A stretch of DNA of 64,000 nucleotides from assembly GCF_004682015.1 (NCBI RefSeq), contig NZ_SMLM01000001.1, positions 806,001-870,000 of the forward strand. Reading direction: 5' to 3'. This stretch comes from Ramlibacter henchirensis. Its GTDB lineage: Bacteria > Pseudomonadota > Gammaproteobacteria > Burkholderiales > Burkholderiaceae_C. A program made the translations under genes and the position numbers. Shown here piece by piece: positions 36,593-45,346 of the stretch (position 1 is the first letter of the stretch; each line of letters opens with the position of its first letter). The notes under the pieces are model-generated. The model saw nothing but the letters and a program-made list of their open reading frames with translations, searched no databases and was not told the origin of the DNA.

Positions 36593-37705
36593 ATGAAGAT
36601 CAAGTCCGTCGAGCCCTTCATCCTCCACGTCCCCGTCACCGGATCGCAGATCGCCGACAGCACGCACACCATCACGCACTGGGGCGTGGTGGGCGCCCGG
36701 ATCGACACCGAGGACGGCCTCTCCGGCTTCGGCTTCACCGGCACCCATGCGCACCTGCCCGGCGACCAGCTGATCACGCGCTGCATCGCCACCTGCCACG
36801 CGCCGCTGCTGCAGGGCGAGGATGCGAACGACGTGCAGCGCCTGTGGCTCAAGCTCGCGCGCAATCCCGCGCTGCAGTGGATCGGGCGCGCGGGCATCAC
36901 GACGCTGGCGCAGGCCGCCATCGACGTCGCGCTCTGGGACCTGAAGGCCAAGGCGGCGAAGGTGCCGCTGTGGAAGCTGCTGGGCGGCCAGGTGCGCGAG
37001 AAGGTCCGCGCGTACAACACGGACATCGGCTGGTTGAGCATCGCGGACGACAAGCTGGTGGAAGGCGCCCGGCGCGCGGTGCAGGAAGGCTTTACCGGCA
37101 TCAAGATCAAGGTGGGCTCCACCGTGGAGCGCGACCTGCGCCGCCTGGAAGCGGTGCGCAAGGCGATCGGCCCCGACGTGACGCTGGCCCTCGACGGCAA
37201 CGGCAAGTGGGACCTGGCCACCTGCCTGCGTTTCTGCCGCGGGGCCGAGCCTTTCGACGTCTACTGGTTCGAGGAGCCGCTCTGGTACGACGACGTGCGA
37301 TCGCACGCGCAGCTGGCGCGCGCCACGCGCATCCCCGTGGCCCTGGGCGAGCAGCTCTACACGCAGGATGCCTTCGGCGAGTTCTTCCACCAGGGCGCGA
37401 TCCACTGGGTGCAGCCCGACGTGACGCGCATGGGCGGACTCACCGAAGTGCTGCGCGTGTGCGAGACGGCGCATTCGCACCGGCTGCCGGTTGCGCCGCA
37501 TGCGGGCGACATGAGCCAGGTCCACGTGCACCTGAGCTACGCGCATCCGGCGGTCGGCGTGCTCGAGTACATCCCCTGGATCAAGGACTGCTTCTCCGAC
37601 CCCGCCGAAGTGGCCGACGGTTTCTTCCGCCTGCCGCAGGAACCCGGCGCCGGCACCACGCCCACCGGCGAGGCGCTTCAGCGCTTCAGCAAACCTATCG
37701 CCTGA
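36593..37705 (+). CDS. Mandelate racemase/muconate lactonizing enzyme family protein
   Basis: The 370-residue enolase-superfamily enzyme has the KxK catalytic pair in GIKIKVGS (near residue 165), metal ligands in [15 protein letters not shown] and ALGEQLY, and a His in LPVAPHAGD near the end. These are the residues for abstracting an alpha-proton from a sugar acid or related carboxylate. Exact substrate unknown. AGGAG six bases before ATG 36593 favours it over an ATG at 36569. Confidence 0.93.
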   Translation: MKIKSVEPFILHVPVTGSQIADSTHTITHWGVVGARIDTEDGLSGFGFTGTHAHLPGDQLITRCIATCHAPLLQGEDANDVQRLWLKLARNPALQWIGRAGITTLAQAAIDVALWDLKAKAAKVPLWKLLGGQVREKVRAYNTDIGWLSIADDKLVEGARRAVQEGFTGIKIKVGSTVERDLRRLEAVRKAIGPDVTLALDGNGKWDLATCLRFCRGAEPFDVYWFEEPLWYDDVRSHAQLARATRIPVALGEQLYTQDAFGEFFHQGAIHWVQPDVTRMGGLTEVLRVCETAHSHRLPVAPHAGDMSQVHVHLSYAHPAVGVLEYIPWIKDCFSDPAEVADGFFRLPQEPGAGTTPTGEALQRFSKPIA

Positions 37706-37712
37706 CCTCCGC

Positions 37713-37757
37713 CTTGCTCCCTCTCCCTCTGGGAGAGGGCTGGGGTGGGGGCACGCA
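37713..37757 (+). repeat. REP-like intergenic repeat, copy 3
   Basis: CTTGCTCCCTCTCCCTCTGG, then GAGAGGGCTGGGGTGGGGGC, then ACGC. Same family as the two units beside the gcvP terminator. It begins eight bases after the racemase-family stop. Confidence 0.8.
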
Positions 37758-37855
37758 CGCTGCCGATCAAGCCACGCGGCTGGCTCCCCTCCGACACCAA
37801 CTCGAGGAGTTTTCCTCCCAAGCTGAGCCAGCCCGCAGCGCATCATGGCTCGACC

Positions 37856-38701
37856 GTGCACCCCCGCCTCGCCGCCGTCGACCGCCGCGCGAACCTGCAC
37901 TTCGCGCACGGGCTGACGCGCGCCTTTGCCGGGGCCGTCATCTTCGGCATCCCGCTGCTGATGACGATGGAAATGTGGTGGCTGGGCTTCCACATGAGCC
38001 CCGTGCGGCTGGCGCTCCTCATCGCGCTGTTCTTCCCCTTCCTCGTGGCGCTGTCCTGGCACGTGGGCTTCGAGCCCACGTTCAGCCTCAAGGACGACGT
38101 CCTCGATGCGCTGGTCGCCTACCTGGTCGGCTTCGTGGCTTCGCTGCTGGTGCTCTGGCTGCTCGGTGCGCTCCGGCCCGGCGAAGGCCTGAGGGAAGTC
38201 GTCGGCAAGGTGTCGCTGCAGGCGGTGCCGGCCAGCATCGGCGCGCTGCTGTCGCAAAGCCAGCTGGGCCACGCCGAGGCCGGCCAGCAGATGCGCGGCG
38301 GGCGCGAGGACTCCTACTTCAGCGAGCTGTTCATCATGGCCGTCGGCGGGCTGTTCCTCGCCTTCAACGTGGCGCCGACCGAGGAGATCCTGATGATCGC
38401 GCTGCGCCTGGGCGGTGCGCAGGCGCTGCTGCTCGCGCTCGTGACGCTGGCGGCCACGCACGCCTTCGTCTATGGAGCGGAATTCCGCGGGCAGCCGCCG
38501 GACCACCAGCAGGCGCCCTGGTGGAGCGTGTTCGCGCGCTTCACGGTCGTGGGCTACGCGCTCGCCCTGCTGCTGTCGGCCTTCCTGCTCTGGACGTTCG
38601 GCCGGCTCGACGGCCTGGCGCTGCCGGTGGCGCTCTCCACCGTCGTGGTGCTCGCTTTCCCGGCCGCCATCGGCGCCGCGGCCGCGCGCCTGATCCTGTG
38701 A
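37856..38701 (+). CDS. TIGR02587 family membrane protein
   Basis: The 281-residue protein has about seven hydrophobic segments and the family run AGAVIFGIPLLMTMEMWWLG near residue 28, with FLAFNVAPTEEILMIAL in the fourth. GTG at 37856 starts with HPRLAAVDRR and no clear Shine-Dalgarno; ATG 37745 would extend it through the REP-like repeat and is less likely. It always travels with TIGR02588 in genomes I recall. Function unknown. Confidence 0.85.
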   Translation: MHPRLAAVDRRANLHFAHGLTRAFAGAVIFGIPLLMTMEMWWLGFHMSPVRLALLIALFFPFLVALSWHVGFEPTFSLKDDVLDALVAYLVGFVASLLVLWLLGALRPGEGLREVVGKVSLQAVPASIGALLSQSQLGHAEAGQQMRGGREDSYFSELFIMAVGGLFLAFNVAPTEEILMIALRLGGAQALLLALVTLAATHAFVYGAEFRGQPPDHQQAPWWSVFARFTVVGYALALLLSAFLLWTFGRLDGLALPVALSTVVVLAFPAAIGAAAARLIL

Positions 38702-38709
38702 GGGCGCAG

Positions 38710-39141
38710 ATGGGCACGTCGGCCACCAGCAAGCCCCGAGCCCAGGACAGGCCGCGCGAAGGCGAGTCCGCCACGCCGCTGTCCGAATGGGTGGCCGCGG
38801 CCATCGGCCTCGTCGTCGTGCTGGCCACGCTCGCCTGCCTCGCCTGGCTCGCCATCAGCGGGCGCGACGGGCGCGTGGAGCCGGCGGTGCAGATCGTCTC
38901 GATCGAGCGCCAGGGCGAGCAGCACCACGTGAGGCTGCGCGTGGAGAACGCGGGCGCGGCGCCTGCCGCGGCGCTTCGAGTGCAGGGGCGGCTGCGGCAG
39001 GGTGCGCAGGTCGTCGAAGAAGCTGAAGTCGAACTCGACTACGTGCCCGCGCGTTCCAGCGGCGAGGCCGGCCTGTTCTTCCGCTCCGACCCGCGCCGGT
39101 TCGCGCTGGAGCTGTCGGTGCGCAGTTATCGCGAGCCCTGA
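38710..39141 (+). CDS. TIGR02588 family protein
   Basis: The 143-residue product has one N-terminal hydrophobic helix (AAAIGLVVVLATLACLAWLAI) and a soluble domain of about 90 residues ending LFFRSDPRRFALELSVRSY. It starts eight bases after the TIGR02587 gene; a GTG at 38698 overlapping that stop (GTGA) is an alternative start. The TIGR02587/TIGR02588 pair is probably a two-subunit membrane unit of unknown role. Confidence 0.85.
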   Translation: MGTSATSKPRAQDRPREGESATPLSEWVAAAIGLVVVLATLACLAWLAISGRDGRVEPAVQIVSIERQGEQHHVRLRVENAGAAPAAALRVQGRLRQGAQVVEEAEVELDYVPARSSGEAGLFFRSDPRRFALELSVRSYREP

Positions 39142-39182
39142 GGTGCCGCCCTGGCGCTCGCGCGCGAGCGCCAGGTGTCCTC

Positions 39183-40520
39183 TCAACCGTCCACCGGCGC
39201 GGGCTCGATGTCCGTGACGACCCGCGCGTACCGCTGCCGGCTCCAGTAGGCCGACGCCCAGTCGAACAGCACCACCATGCGGTTGCGAAAGCCGATCAAA
39301 AAATAGACGTGGGCGAACAGCCAGAACAACCAGGCGGGGTAGCCGCTGAACTTGACGCGGCCGAACGGCGTGGTGAGGTCCACCACGCCGGCGTTGCGGC
39401 CGATGGTGGCGAGGCTTCCGTAATCGCGGTAGCGGAACGGTTTGGTGGGCCGGCCTTCCAGCCGCGCGAGCAGGTTGCCGGCGGCGGTGCGGCCCATCTG
39501 CTTGGCCGCGGGCGAGACGCCGGGCACGGGCCGCGGCTCGTGGCCCGCCAGATGGCTCATCGCAGCGGCCAGGTCGCCGACGACGCTGATCTCCGGATGG
39601 CCGGGCAGGCTCAGGTCGGGCTCCACCACGACGCGGCCCGCGCGGTCCAGCGTCGCGCCGGTAGCGGCGGCGATCTCTCGTCCGAGCGGTGAAGCGGCCA
39701 CGCCGGCCGCCCAGATGATGCAGCGGCTCTCGATGCGGTAAGGCTCGCCCTCGGCGGGCCGCACTTCCAGCCCGCGCGCATCGATGGCGGTGACACGCGA
39801 GGCGGTTCGCACCTCGACGCCCAGTTTGAGGAGCTGCTCGGTGGCGCGGCGGCTCAGGTCCTCGGGCATCGCCTGCAGCACGCGCGGGCTGCCCTCGACC
39901 AGCAGCACCTTGGCGCTGGCCGGATCGATGCGGCGGAACTCGCCGGGCAGCGTCTGCCGCGCGATCTCGGCCATCGTGCCGGCCATCTCCACGCCGGTGG
40001 GGCCGCCGCCGATCACGACGAAGTTCATCCAGCCCGCGCGGCGCGCCGGGTCGAGTTCCTTCTCCGCCGTCTCGAAGGCGAGCAGCACCTTGCGGCGGAT
40101 CTCGAACGCGTCGTCCAGCGTCTTGAGGCCGGGCGCGAACCGGGCCCACTCGTCGCGGCCGAAATAGCTGTGCGTCGCGCCGGCCGCGACGATCAGGTGG
40201 TCGTAGGGCAGGGCGGTGCCGTCCGTGAGGTGCACGATCCGCGCGGCCGCGTCGATGCGGTTCGCCTCGCCCAGCAACGTCGTCACGTTCGGCTGCTTGC
40301 GGAACAGGTGCCGCACCGGCGCGGCGATGGCGGGCGCCGCGAGGCCCGCGGTGGCCACCTGGTACAGCAGCGGCTGGAACAGGTGGTGGTTGGTGCGATC
40401 CACCAGGGTGATGTCCACCGGCGCGTTGCACAGCGCCTTGGTCGCCTCCAGGCCGCCGAAGCCGCAGCCGATGACGACGACGCGGGGGCGGGCGGGGTTG
40501 GTGGCGGTGGGAGAGGGCAT
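39183..40520 (-). CDS. ndh: Type II NADH:quinone oxidoreductase
   Basis: The 445-residue flavoprotein has FAD motif VVVIGCGFGGLEATKAL near residue 14, NHHLFQPLLYQVATAGL, the NADH motif FVVIGGGPTGVEMAG and VVGDLAAA for FAD. The C-terminal FSGYPAWLFWLFAHVYFLIGFRNR is the membrane-anchoring amphipathic region. It oxidises NADH at the inner membrane without proton pumping. GATAAT six bases before the ATG, with no Shine-Dalgarno, suggests a leaderless mRNA. Confidence 0.94.
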   Translation of the reverse strand: MPSPTATNPARPRVVVIGCGFGGLEATKALCNAPVDITLVDRTNHHLFQPLLYQVATAGLAAPAIAAPVRHLFRKQPNVTTLLGEANRIDAAARIVHLTDGTALPYDHLIVAAGATHSYFGRDEWARFAPGLKTLDDAFEIRRKVLLAFETAEKELDPARRAGWMNFVVIGGGPTGVEMAGTMAEIARQTLPGEFRRIDPASAKVLLVEGSPRVLQAMPEDLSRRATEQLLKLGVEVRTASRVTAIDARGLEVRPAEGEPYRIESRCIIWAAGVAASPLGREIAAATGATLDRAGRVVVEPDLSLPGHPEISVVGDLAAAMSHLAGHEPRPVPGVSPAAKQMGRTAAGNLLARLEGRPTKPFRYRDYGSLATIGRNAGVVDLTTPFGRVKFSGYPAWLFWLFAHVYFLIGFRNRMVVLFDWASAYWSRQRYARVVTDIEPAPVDG

Positions 40521-40526
40521 CGGGGA

Positions 40527-40532
40527 ATTATC
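40527..40532 (-). promoter_or_regulatory. Candidate -10 for leaderless ndh
   Basis: GATAAT on the minus strand, six bases before the ATG at 40520. No ribosome-binding site lies between. Confidence 0.45.
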
Positions 40533-40577
40533 CCGGCCGGGCTGCACATCCGCAGGCGCTGTGCGAAGCTTTGGCGC

Positions 40578-41591
40578 ATGACTTCGAAGTTGCGCCTTTC
40601 CGTGCTCGACCAGTCGGTGGCCCGCGCGGGCCGCCCGCAGGACGAGTCCATCCGCCAGACCGTGGCGCTGGCCGAACGCTGCGAGGCGCTCGGCTACCAC
40701 CGCTTCTGGCTGAGCGAGCACCACGCGCTGCCGACGCTGGTGGGCACGGCGCCGGAAGTGCTGATGGCGGCGGTGGCCGCGCGCACTTCGCGCATCCGCA
40801 TCGGCAGCGCGGGCGTGATGCTGCCGCACTACTCGCCCTTCAAGGTGGCCGAGCAGTTCCGCGTGCTGGATGCGCTCGCGCCCGGTCGGATCGACCTGGG
40901 CGTGGGCCGCGCGCCGGGCAGCGATCAGCGCACCGCGGCGCTGCTCAACCCCGACCTGCAATCGGCCAACGACTTCCCCCAGCAGGTGATGGAACTCCAG
41001 GCCTGGGTCACCGGCGAGGACATGCCCCCCGGCCATCCGGGCCACGGTATCCGAGCACTGCCGGTGCATGCCACGGCGCCGCAGCTGTGGATGCTGGGCA
41101 GCTCCGGCTACGGCGCGCAGCTCGCCGCGCATCTGGGCCTGCCGTATGCGTTCGCGCACTTCATCACCGACGGCGAGGGCTGCGATGCGGCGCTGGCCCT
41201 GTACCGCTCCGCGTTCCGGCCCGGCGTGATCGAGCGGCCGATGGCGACCGTCTGCCTCGCCGCGCTGGCCGCCGAGACGGACGAGGAGGCCTGGCATCTG
41301 TTCAAGAGCCGCGAGCGGGCGCGCGTCGATCGCCGCACCGGCCGTTTCGGGCCGCTGCTGCCGCCGGAGCAGGCGGTGCGCGAATACACGGCGATGGAGC
41401 GGGCCGAGGCAGAGCAGCTGCGGCGGCGCGCGATCGTGGGGAGTGTCGCGAGGGTGCGGGATCAGTTGCTGGCGCTGGCGGACGAACTCAAGTTGGATGA
41501 GATCGCCATCGTCACCTGGGCTTGGGATCCGGTGGCGCAGCGAAGGTCTTATGAGTTGCTGGCGGAGGCGTTCGCCTTGGAGGGTGCTTGA
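40578..41591 (+). CDS. LLM class flavin-dependent oxidoreductase
   Basis: The 337-residue protein is of the luciferase-like monooxygenase family: LRLSVLDQSVAR at the start, FWLSEHHA near residue 47, and GVMLPHYSPFKVAEQFRVLD near residue 80, the hallmark of the MsnO8/YhbW subgroup, followed by GRIDLGVGRAPG. Uses reduced flavin from a partner reductase; substrate unknown. Divergent from ndh. Confidence 0.93.
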   Translation: MTSKLRLSVLDQSVARAGRPQDESIRQTVALAERCEALGYHRFWLSEHHALPTLVGTAPEVLMAAVAARTSRIRIGSAGVMLPHYSPFKVAEQFRVLDALAPGRIDLGVGRAPGSDQRTAALLNPDLQSANDFPQQVMELQAWVTGEDMPPGHPGHGIRALPVHATAPQLWMLGSSGYGAQLAAHLGLPYAFAHFITDGEGCDAALALYRSAFRPGVIERPMATVCLAALAAETDEEAWHLFKSRERARVDRRTGRFGPLLPPEQAVREYTAMERAEAEQLRRRAIVGSVARVRDQLLALADELKLDEIAIVTWAWDPVAQRRSYELLAEAFALEGA

Positions 41592-41720
41592 GGCTTGCGC
41601 CTTCGCGGCTGGCGGTGTGCTTGCCGCGCGGCGCCCCGTCCCCCGCCCCTGCGCGTTTCACCGAATGCCGCCGAGCCATCGCGGAGCGATGATCTGCGCC
41701 CACACCCCGAGGAGACCCGC

Positions 41721-42743
41721 ATGCTGTTCCCCACCGCCATCGCCGGCAGCCTCCCCAAGCCCTCGTGGCTGGCCGAGACGCACAAGCTCTGGCCCGAATG
41801 GAAAGCGACGGGCGATGCGCTGCTCGAAGCCAAGGCCGATGCCACGATGATGTGGCTGAAGGCGCAGGAGGACGCGGGCCTGGACATCGTGGGCGACGGC
41901 GAGCAGGCGCGGCAGCACTTCGTGCACGGCTTCCTCGAGCGCATCGAAGGCATCGACTTCGAGCACAAGGTGAAGATGGGGATCCGCAACAACCGCTACG
42001 ACGCGATGGTGCCGCAGGTGGTCGCGCCGCTGCGGCTGAAAGGCCGTGTGCATGCCTTCGAGGCGCAGCTGGCCCGCGCGCACACCAGGCGCAAGCTGAA
42101 GTTCACGCTGCCCGGCCCGATGACCATCGTCGACACGGTCGCCGACCGCTTCTACGGCGACAAGGTGAAGATGGCGATGGCGTTCGCCGAACTGTTGAAC
42201 CAGGAAGCGCTGGCGCTGCAGGCCGACGGCGTGGACGTGATCCAGTTCGACGAGCCGGCCTTCAACGTGTACATGAAGGAAGCCGCCGAGTGGGGCGTGC
42301 AGGCGCTGGAGCGCGCGGCGCGCGGGCTGTCGTGCACGACCGCCGTGCACATCTGCTATGGCTATGGCATCCAGGCCAACGTGGACTGGAAGAAGACGCT
42401 GGGCGAGGAGTGGCGCCAGTACGAGCAGGTCTTCCCGGCGCTCGCGCGCAGCAGCATCGACCAGGTGAGCCTGGAGTGCTACCACTCGCACGTGCCGCCG
42501 GAGCTGATGAAGCTGCTGCAGGGTAAGGACGTGATGGTCGGCGTGATCGACGTGGCCAGCGACGAGGTAGAGACGCCCGAGCAGGTGGCCGACACGATCG
42601 GGCGGGCGCTGCAGTTCGTCGCGCGCGAGCGGCTCATCCCCTGCACGAATTGCGGGTTGGCGCCGATGGACCGCGAGGTCGCCTTGAAGAAACTGCAGGC
42701 GCTGGCGCGCGGCGCGGAGCTCGCGCGGCGCCGATACGGCTGA
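41721..42743 (+). CDS. Cobalamin-independent methionine synthase-type methyltransferase (catalytic domain only)
   Basis: The 340-residue protein corresponds to the MetE C-terminal catalytic barrel without the N-terminal folate-binding half. Zinc-ligand positions are present: HIC (His and Cys) in AVHICYGYGI, Glu in SLECYHSH and Cys in CTNCGLAP. Short MetE proteins of this form are known as core-MetE; some act without folate and with a partner protein. It has GAGGAG nine bases before the ATG. A cupin gene starts ten bases after its stop. Methyl donor unknown. Confidence 0.9.
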   Translation: MLFPTAIAGSLPKPSWLAETHKLWPEWKATGDALLEAKADATMMWLKAQEDAGLDIVGDGEQARQHFVHGFLERIEGIDFEHKVKMGIRNNRYDAMVPQVVAPLRLKGRVHAFEAQLARAHTRRKLKFTLPGPMTIVDTVADRFYGDKVKMAMAFAELLNQEALALQADGVDVIQFDEPAFNVYMKEAAEWGVQALERAARGLSCTTAVHICYGYGIQANVDWKKTLGEEWRQYEQVFPALARSSIDQVSLECYHSHVPPELMKLLQGKDVMVGVIDVASDEVETPEQVADTIGRALQFVARERLIPCTNCGLAPMDREVALKKLQALARGAELARRRYG

Positions 42744-42753
42744 GGAGACGCCC

Positions 42754-43257
42754 ATGGCGCACGACCACACCCACGACGACCACGACCACGACCACGCGCC
42801 GCGCTGGAAGCACGACGGCGTGCGCGTGATTCCCGGCAACCAGCTGGACCCGAACACCGCGCAGACGCCCGGCATGGACCGCAAGGCGGCGATCAACTTC
42901 GCCCGCGTCGGTGCACAGAAGCTGTGGGCCGGCACCGTGACGATCCACGCGAACGCCAAGACGGGCGCGCACCACCACGGCCACCTGGAAAGCGTGATCT
43001 ACGTGGTCCGGGGCCGAGCGCGCATGCGCTGGGGCGAGAAGCTGGAGTTCACGGCCGAGGCCGGGCCGGGCGACTTCATCTACGTGCCGCCGTATGTGCC
43101 GCACCAGGAGATCAACGCCAGCCCCACGGAGCAGTTGGAGTGCGTGCTGTGCCGCAGTGATGGCGAGGCGGTGGCGATCAACCTGGACATCGAGCCGGTG
43201 GAAAAGCCCGAGCAGGTGCTGTGGGTGGATCCCACGCACCCTCGCGGCGGCGTGTAG
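42754..43257 (+). CDS. Cupin-domain protein with His-rich N-terminus
   Basis: The 167-residue protein starts with a His/Asp run (HDHTHDDHDHDH), likely metal-binding. The cupin barrel (about residues 60-135) contains AHHHGHLESVIYVVRGRARMRWG, with the two His and Glu of motif 1, and PGDFIYVPPYVPHQEIN with the motif-2 His. It follows the core-MetE gene by ten bases with its own GGAG and probably supports it, for example as a metal-dependent oxygenase or a metal carrier. Its stop abuts the convergent gene's stop with no gap. Confidence 0.88.
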   Translation: MAHDHTHDDHDHDHAPRWKHDGVRVIPGNQLDPNTAQTPGMDRKAAINFARVGAQKLWAGTVTIHANAKTGAHHHGHLESVIYVVRGRARMRWGEKLEFTAEAGPGDFIYVPPYVPHQEINASPTEQLECVLCRSDGEAVAINLDIEPVEKPEQVLWVDPTHPRGGV

Positions 43258-44571
43258 TCAGACGCCGGCCGGATACGTCTCCGGCACCTCGACTTCCTGC
43301 GTTTCCGGCGCGTGCTCCGGCAGCGACTCCAGCGCCTGCGTGCTGTCGATGTGGATCACCGCATCGAACTGCGCGCCGATGCGGGCGCTGAAGTAGTGGC
43401 TGCGGCGCTCGGTCTCCGGCAGGTAGATCACCCCGATCGCGCGCTCCAGCAAGGGCTCGTCCATCTTCGTTCGCAACGCGTCGTCGGGCATCAGCAGGAA
43501 GCTGTCGTGGCCGACGTCGTGGAACAGCGCTTCCCAGCTCCCCGGCAGGCCGGGCCTCACGCGCTTGACCTGCGCCGGCTCTTCCCATTCGGAGGCGGCG
43601 CGCACCGTGCCTTCGTAGGTGGTGAAGCCGAGCAGGAACACGTCGTCGGGCAGGCGCTGGCGCATCAGCTCGCCGACGTTCCATTCGCCTTGTTCGTCCA
43701 TGGCGGTCGCGCTGGCGTCGCCCAGGTGCGAGTTGTGCGCCCACACCGCCATGCGCGGCGGCTGGCCGCTGCGCTCCTGCAGGTGGGCCGAGAGCGCGGA
43801 CAGCGTGTCCGTCATGTGCAGGTCGCGCAGGTTCCAGGACGACGCGCGCCCGCGGAACATGCTGCGGTAGTACTGCTCGGCGTTTCGCACCAGGCGTGCG
43901 TTCTGCTGCGCGTGGAAGAGCGCATCGGGGTCGCCGTCGTCGGCGGGCGGGAAGTTGCGCAGCAGCTCGGTGAGCTGCGCCACCACCGCTTCCTCGCAGC
44001 TGAAGCCGGTGCCGAAGCCCGCGGCGTAGCCATAGGCCTGCAGGTTCTGCTGGAAGTGATCGAAGCAGCCATAACGGCGCCGGGCGCGCTGCGCGGCCTC
44101 CGGGTCGGCGCGGTCGAGGTAGGCCAGCACCTCACGGACCGAGCCGAACAGGCTGTACAGGTCCATGCCGTAGAAGCCGCACTGCTGCCACGGCGGCAGC
44201 CTGCCGTTGAAATCGCGCAGCCAGGTGATGAAGTCGCGCACGACGGTGTTGCGCCACATCCAGGTAGGGAAGCGCTCGAATCCGGACAGCGCGTCGTCGG
44301 CGCTGCCGTCCTCCAGGCCGCGTACCCAGCGGTTCACCCGCCAGGCGTCGGGCCAGTCGCCCTCGATCACCACGGCGCGGCAGCCGTGGTCGGCGATTAA
44401 CGCCTGCGTGATCTGCGCGCGCAGCGAGTAGAACTCCTGCGTGCCGTGGCTGGCCTCGCCCAGGAGCGCGATCCGCCGCCGGGCGAGCGCCTCCAGCAGC
44501 GGGGCGGGCGCGGCCGACCGCAGCGGGCGTGCCTGCTGCTGGATGGCTTGCAAGAGCGAGTCGTGCTCCAT
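43258..44571 (-). CDS. Erythromycin esterase family protein
   Basis: The 437-residue protein has the EreA/EreB-fold signature LLGEASHGTQEFY near residue 35 (active-site His and Glu), GDWPDAWRVNRW near residue 70 and KMAVWAHNSHLGD-like region around residue 290. Chromosomal homologues of this size are common and usually not resistance genes, so the name describes the fold only. ATG 44571 starts the conserved domain; the open frame above is intergenic. Confidence 0.9.
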   Translation of the reverse strand: MEHDSLLQAIQQQARPLRSAAPAPLLEALARRRIALLGEASHGTQEFYSLRAQITQALIADHGCRAVVIEGDWPDAWRVNRWVRGLEDGSADDALSGFERFPTWMWRNTVVRDFITWLRDFNGRLPPWQQCGFYGMDLYSLFGSVREVLAYLDRADPEAAQRARRRYGCFDHFQQNLQAYGYAAGFGTGFSCEEAVVAQLTELLRNFPPADDGDPDALFHAQQNARLVRNAEQYYRSMFRGRASSWNLRDLHMTDTLSALSAHLQERSGQPPRMAVWAHNSHLGDASATAMDEQGEWNVGELMRQRLPDDVFLLGFTTYEGTVRAASEWEEPAQVKRVRPGLPGSWEALFHDVGHDSFLLMPDDALRTKMDEPLLERAIGVIYLPETERRSHYFSARIGAQFDAVIHIDSTQALESLPEHAPETQEVEVPETYPAGV

Positions 44572-44807
44572 GCACGGTGACGGCAAACGGCGTGCCGCGA
44601 CCGTATAGCCGACCTCCGGTCGCCCATAGCAGGTCGACAGACCCGAGCGCGGGCGCTTGCGGCTGAGCTCGGTGGCGCCACGACAAGCGGCATGTCGGCC
44701 CAGTCCTACTTCCATGCGGGAGAAATCGCCGTTTCCGCTTCCTGCGCGCCTACACGCTCAGCCGTAGGTCATGGCTACAACAAGGGTCCGCCGAGGAAGC
44801 CTCTGCC

Positions 44808-44933
44808 ATGAAGACCTCAAAGCCCTCATCCTCCAAGTCCCCCGCGCCCGGCCCGTTCCAGGCCCTGTTGGTGGGCGTGGTCGCGCTGGTGACGGTGACG
44901 ACCGCGCTGGTGGCGGCCGGAGGCGCCGCTTGA
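44808..44933 (+). CDS. Small single-helix membrane protein (41 residues)
   Basis: The short frame starts at an ATG with GAGGAAG nine bases upstream. It encodes a Ser/Lys/Pro N-terminus (KTSKPSSSKSPAPGPF) and one transmembrane helix (ALLVGVVALVTVTTALVAA). The stop overlaps the next gene's TTG start (TTGA), supporting it as a real gene coupled to the secreted protein. Family not recognised. Confidence 0.6.
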   Translation: MKTSKPSSSKSPAPGPFQALLVGVVALVTVTTALVAAGGAA

Positions 44934-45346
44934 AAGCCGGCGTCGTCGGCGCCTGCGCGGCGCTGCTGGCGGTCGCCAATGCGGCCGCGGAACCGCAGCG
45001 GAACGCTTCCTGGCGCAACGCCACCACCGGCGCGCCGCTCAAGCCCGGGATCTACGGACGCATCGAGGTGCGCGGCGAGGCCCCGCCGCTGGTGCACGCC
45101 AAGCCCGTCGTGGCGAAGCGGGCGGAGCAGCCCGCGGCCCAGGATCCGGTCTACCTGTATGTCCCGCCCGGCCAGCTGCGGCGCTGGGCGGATCACTGCG
45201 CCAAGTGGCAGGCCTGCGAGCGGCCCGTCTACTTCGTTCGGATGGACGGCAGCCCCAGCCGCCTGGGCGAGTGGAAGAAGACGCAGCGGCCGCAGCCGCA
45301 AGCCTCGTTGGTGCGGGATGCGCTCGACCTCATCGCGAGCCGGTGA
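44930..45346 (+). CDS. Small exported protein of unknown function
   Basis: The 138-residue protein, TTG start at 44930, has a signal peptide (LKAGVVGACAALLAVANAAA) followed by a basic mature part with GAPLKPGIYGRIEVRG, VYLYVPPGQLRRWADHC and YFVRMD. I have seen similar secreted proteins in Comamonadaceae but know no function. Coupled to the upstream 41-residue gene; overlaps the convergent reductase gene by 17 bases. Confidence 0.7.
   Translation: MKAGVVGACAALLAVANAAAEPQRNASWRNATTGAPLKPGIYGRIEVRGEAPPLVHAKPVVAKRAEQPAAQDPVYLYVPPGQLRRWADHCAKWQACERPVYFVRMDGSPSRLGEWKKTQRPQPQASLVRDALDLIASR

Noticed and set aside
35552..38506. 984-residue minus-strand frame
   Set aside because: It is antisense to four recognisable plus-strand genes and has the His/Arg/Gln-rich composition of a shadow.
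42754..42800. CAC/GAC short repeats as a possible CRISPR or microsatellite
   Set aside because: They encode the His/Asp N-terminus of the cupin and have no spacer structure.
43258..44571. Macrolide resistance gene
   Set aside because: The fold is that of erythromycin esterases, but no mobile context exists and chromosomal homologues usually have other roles.
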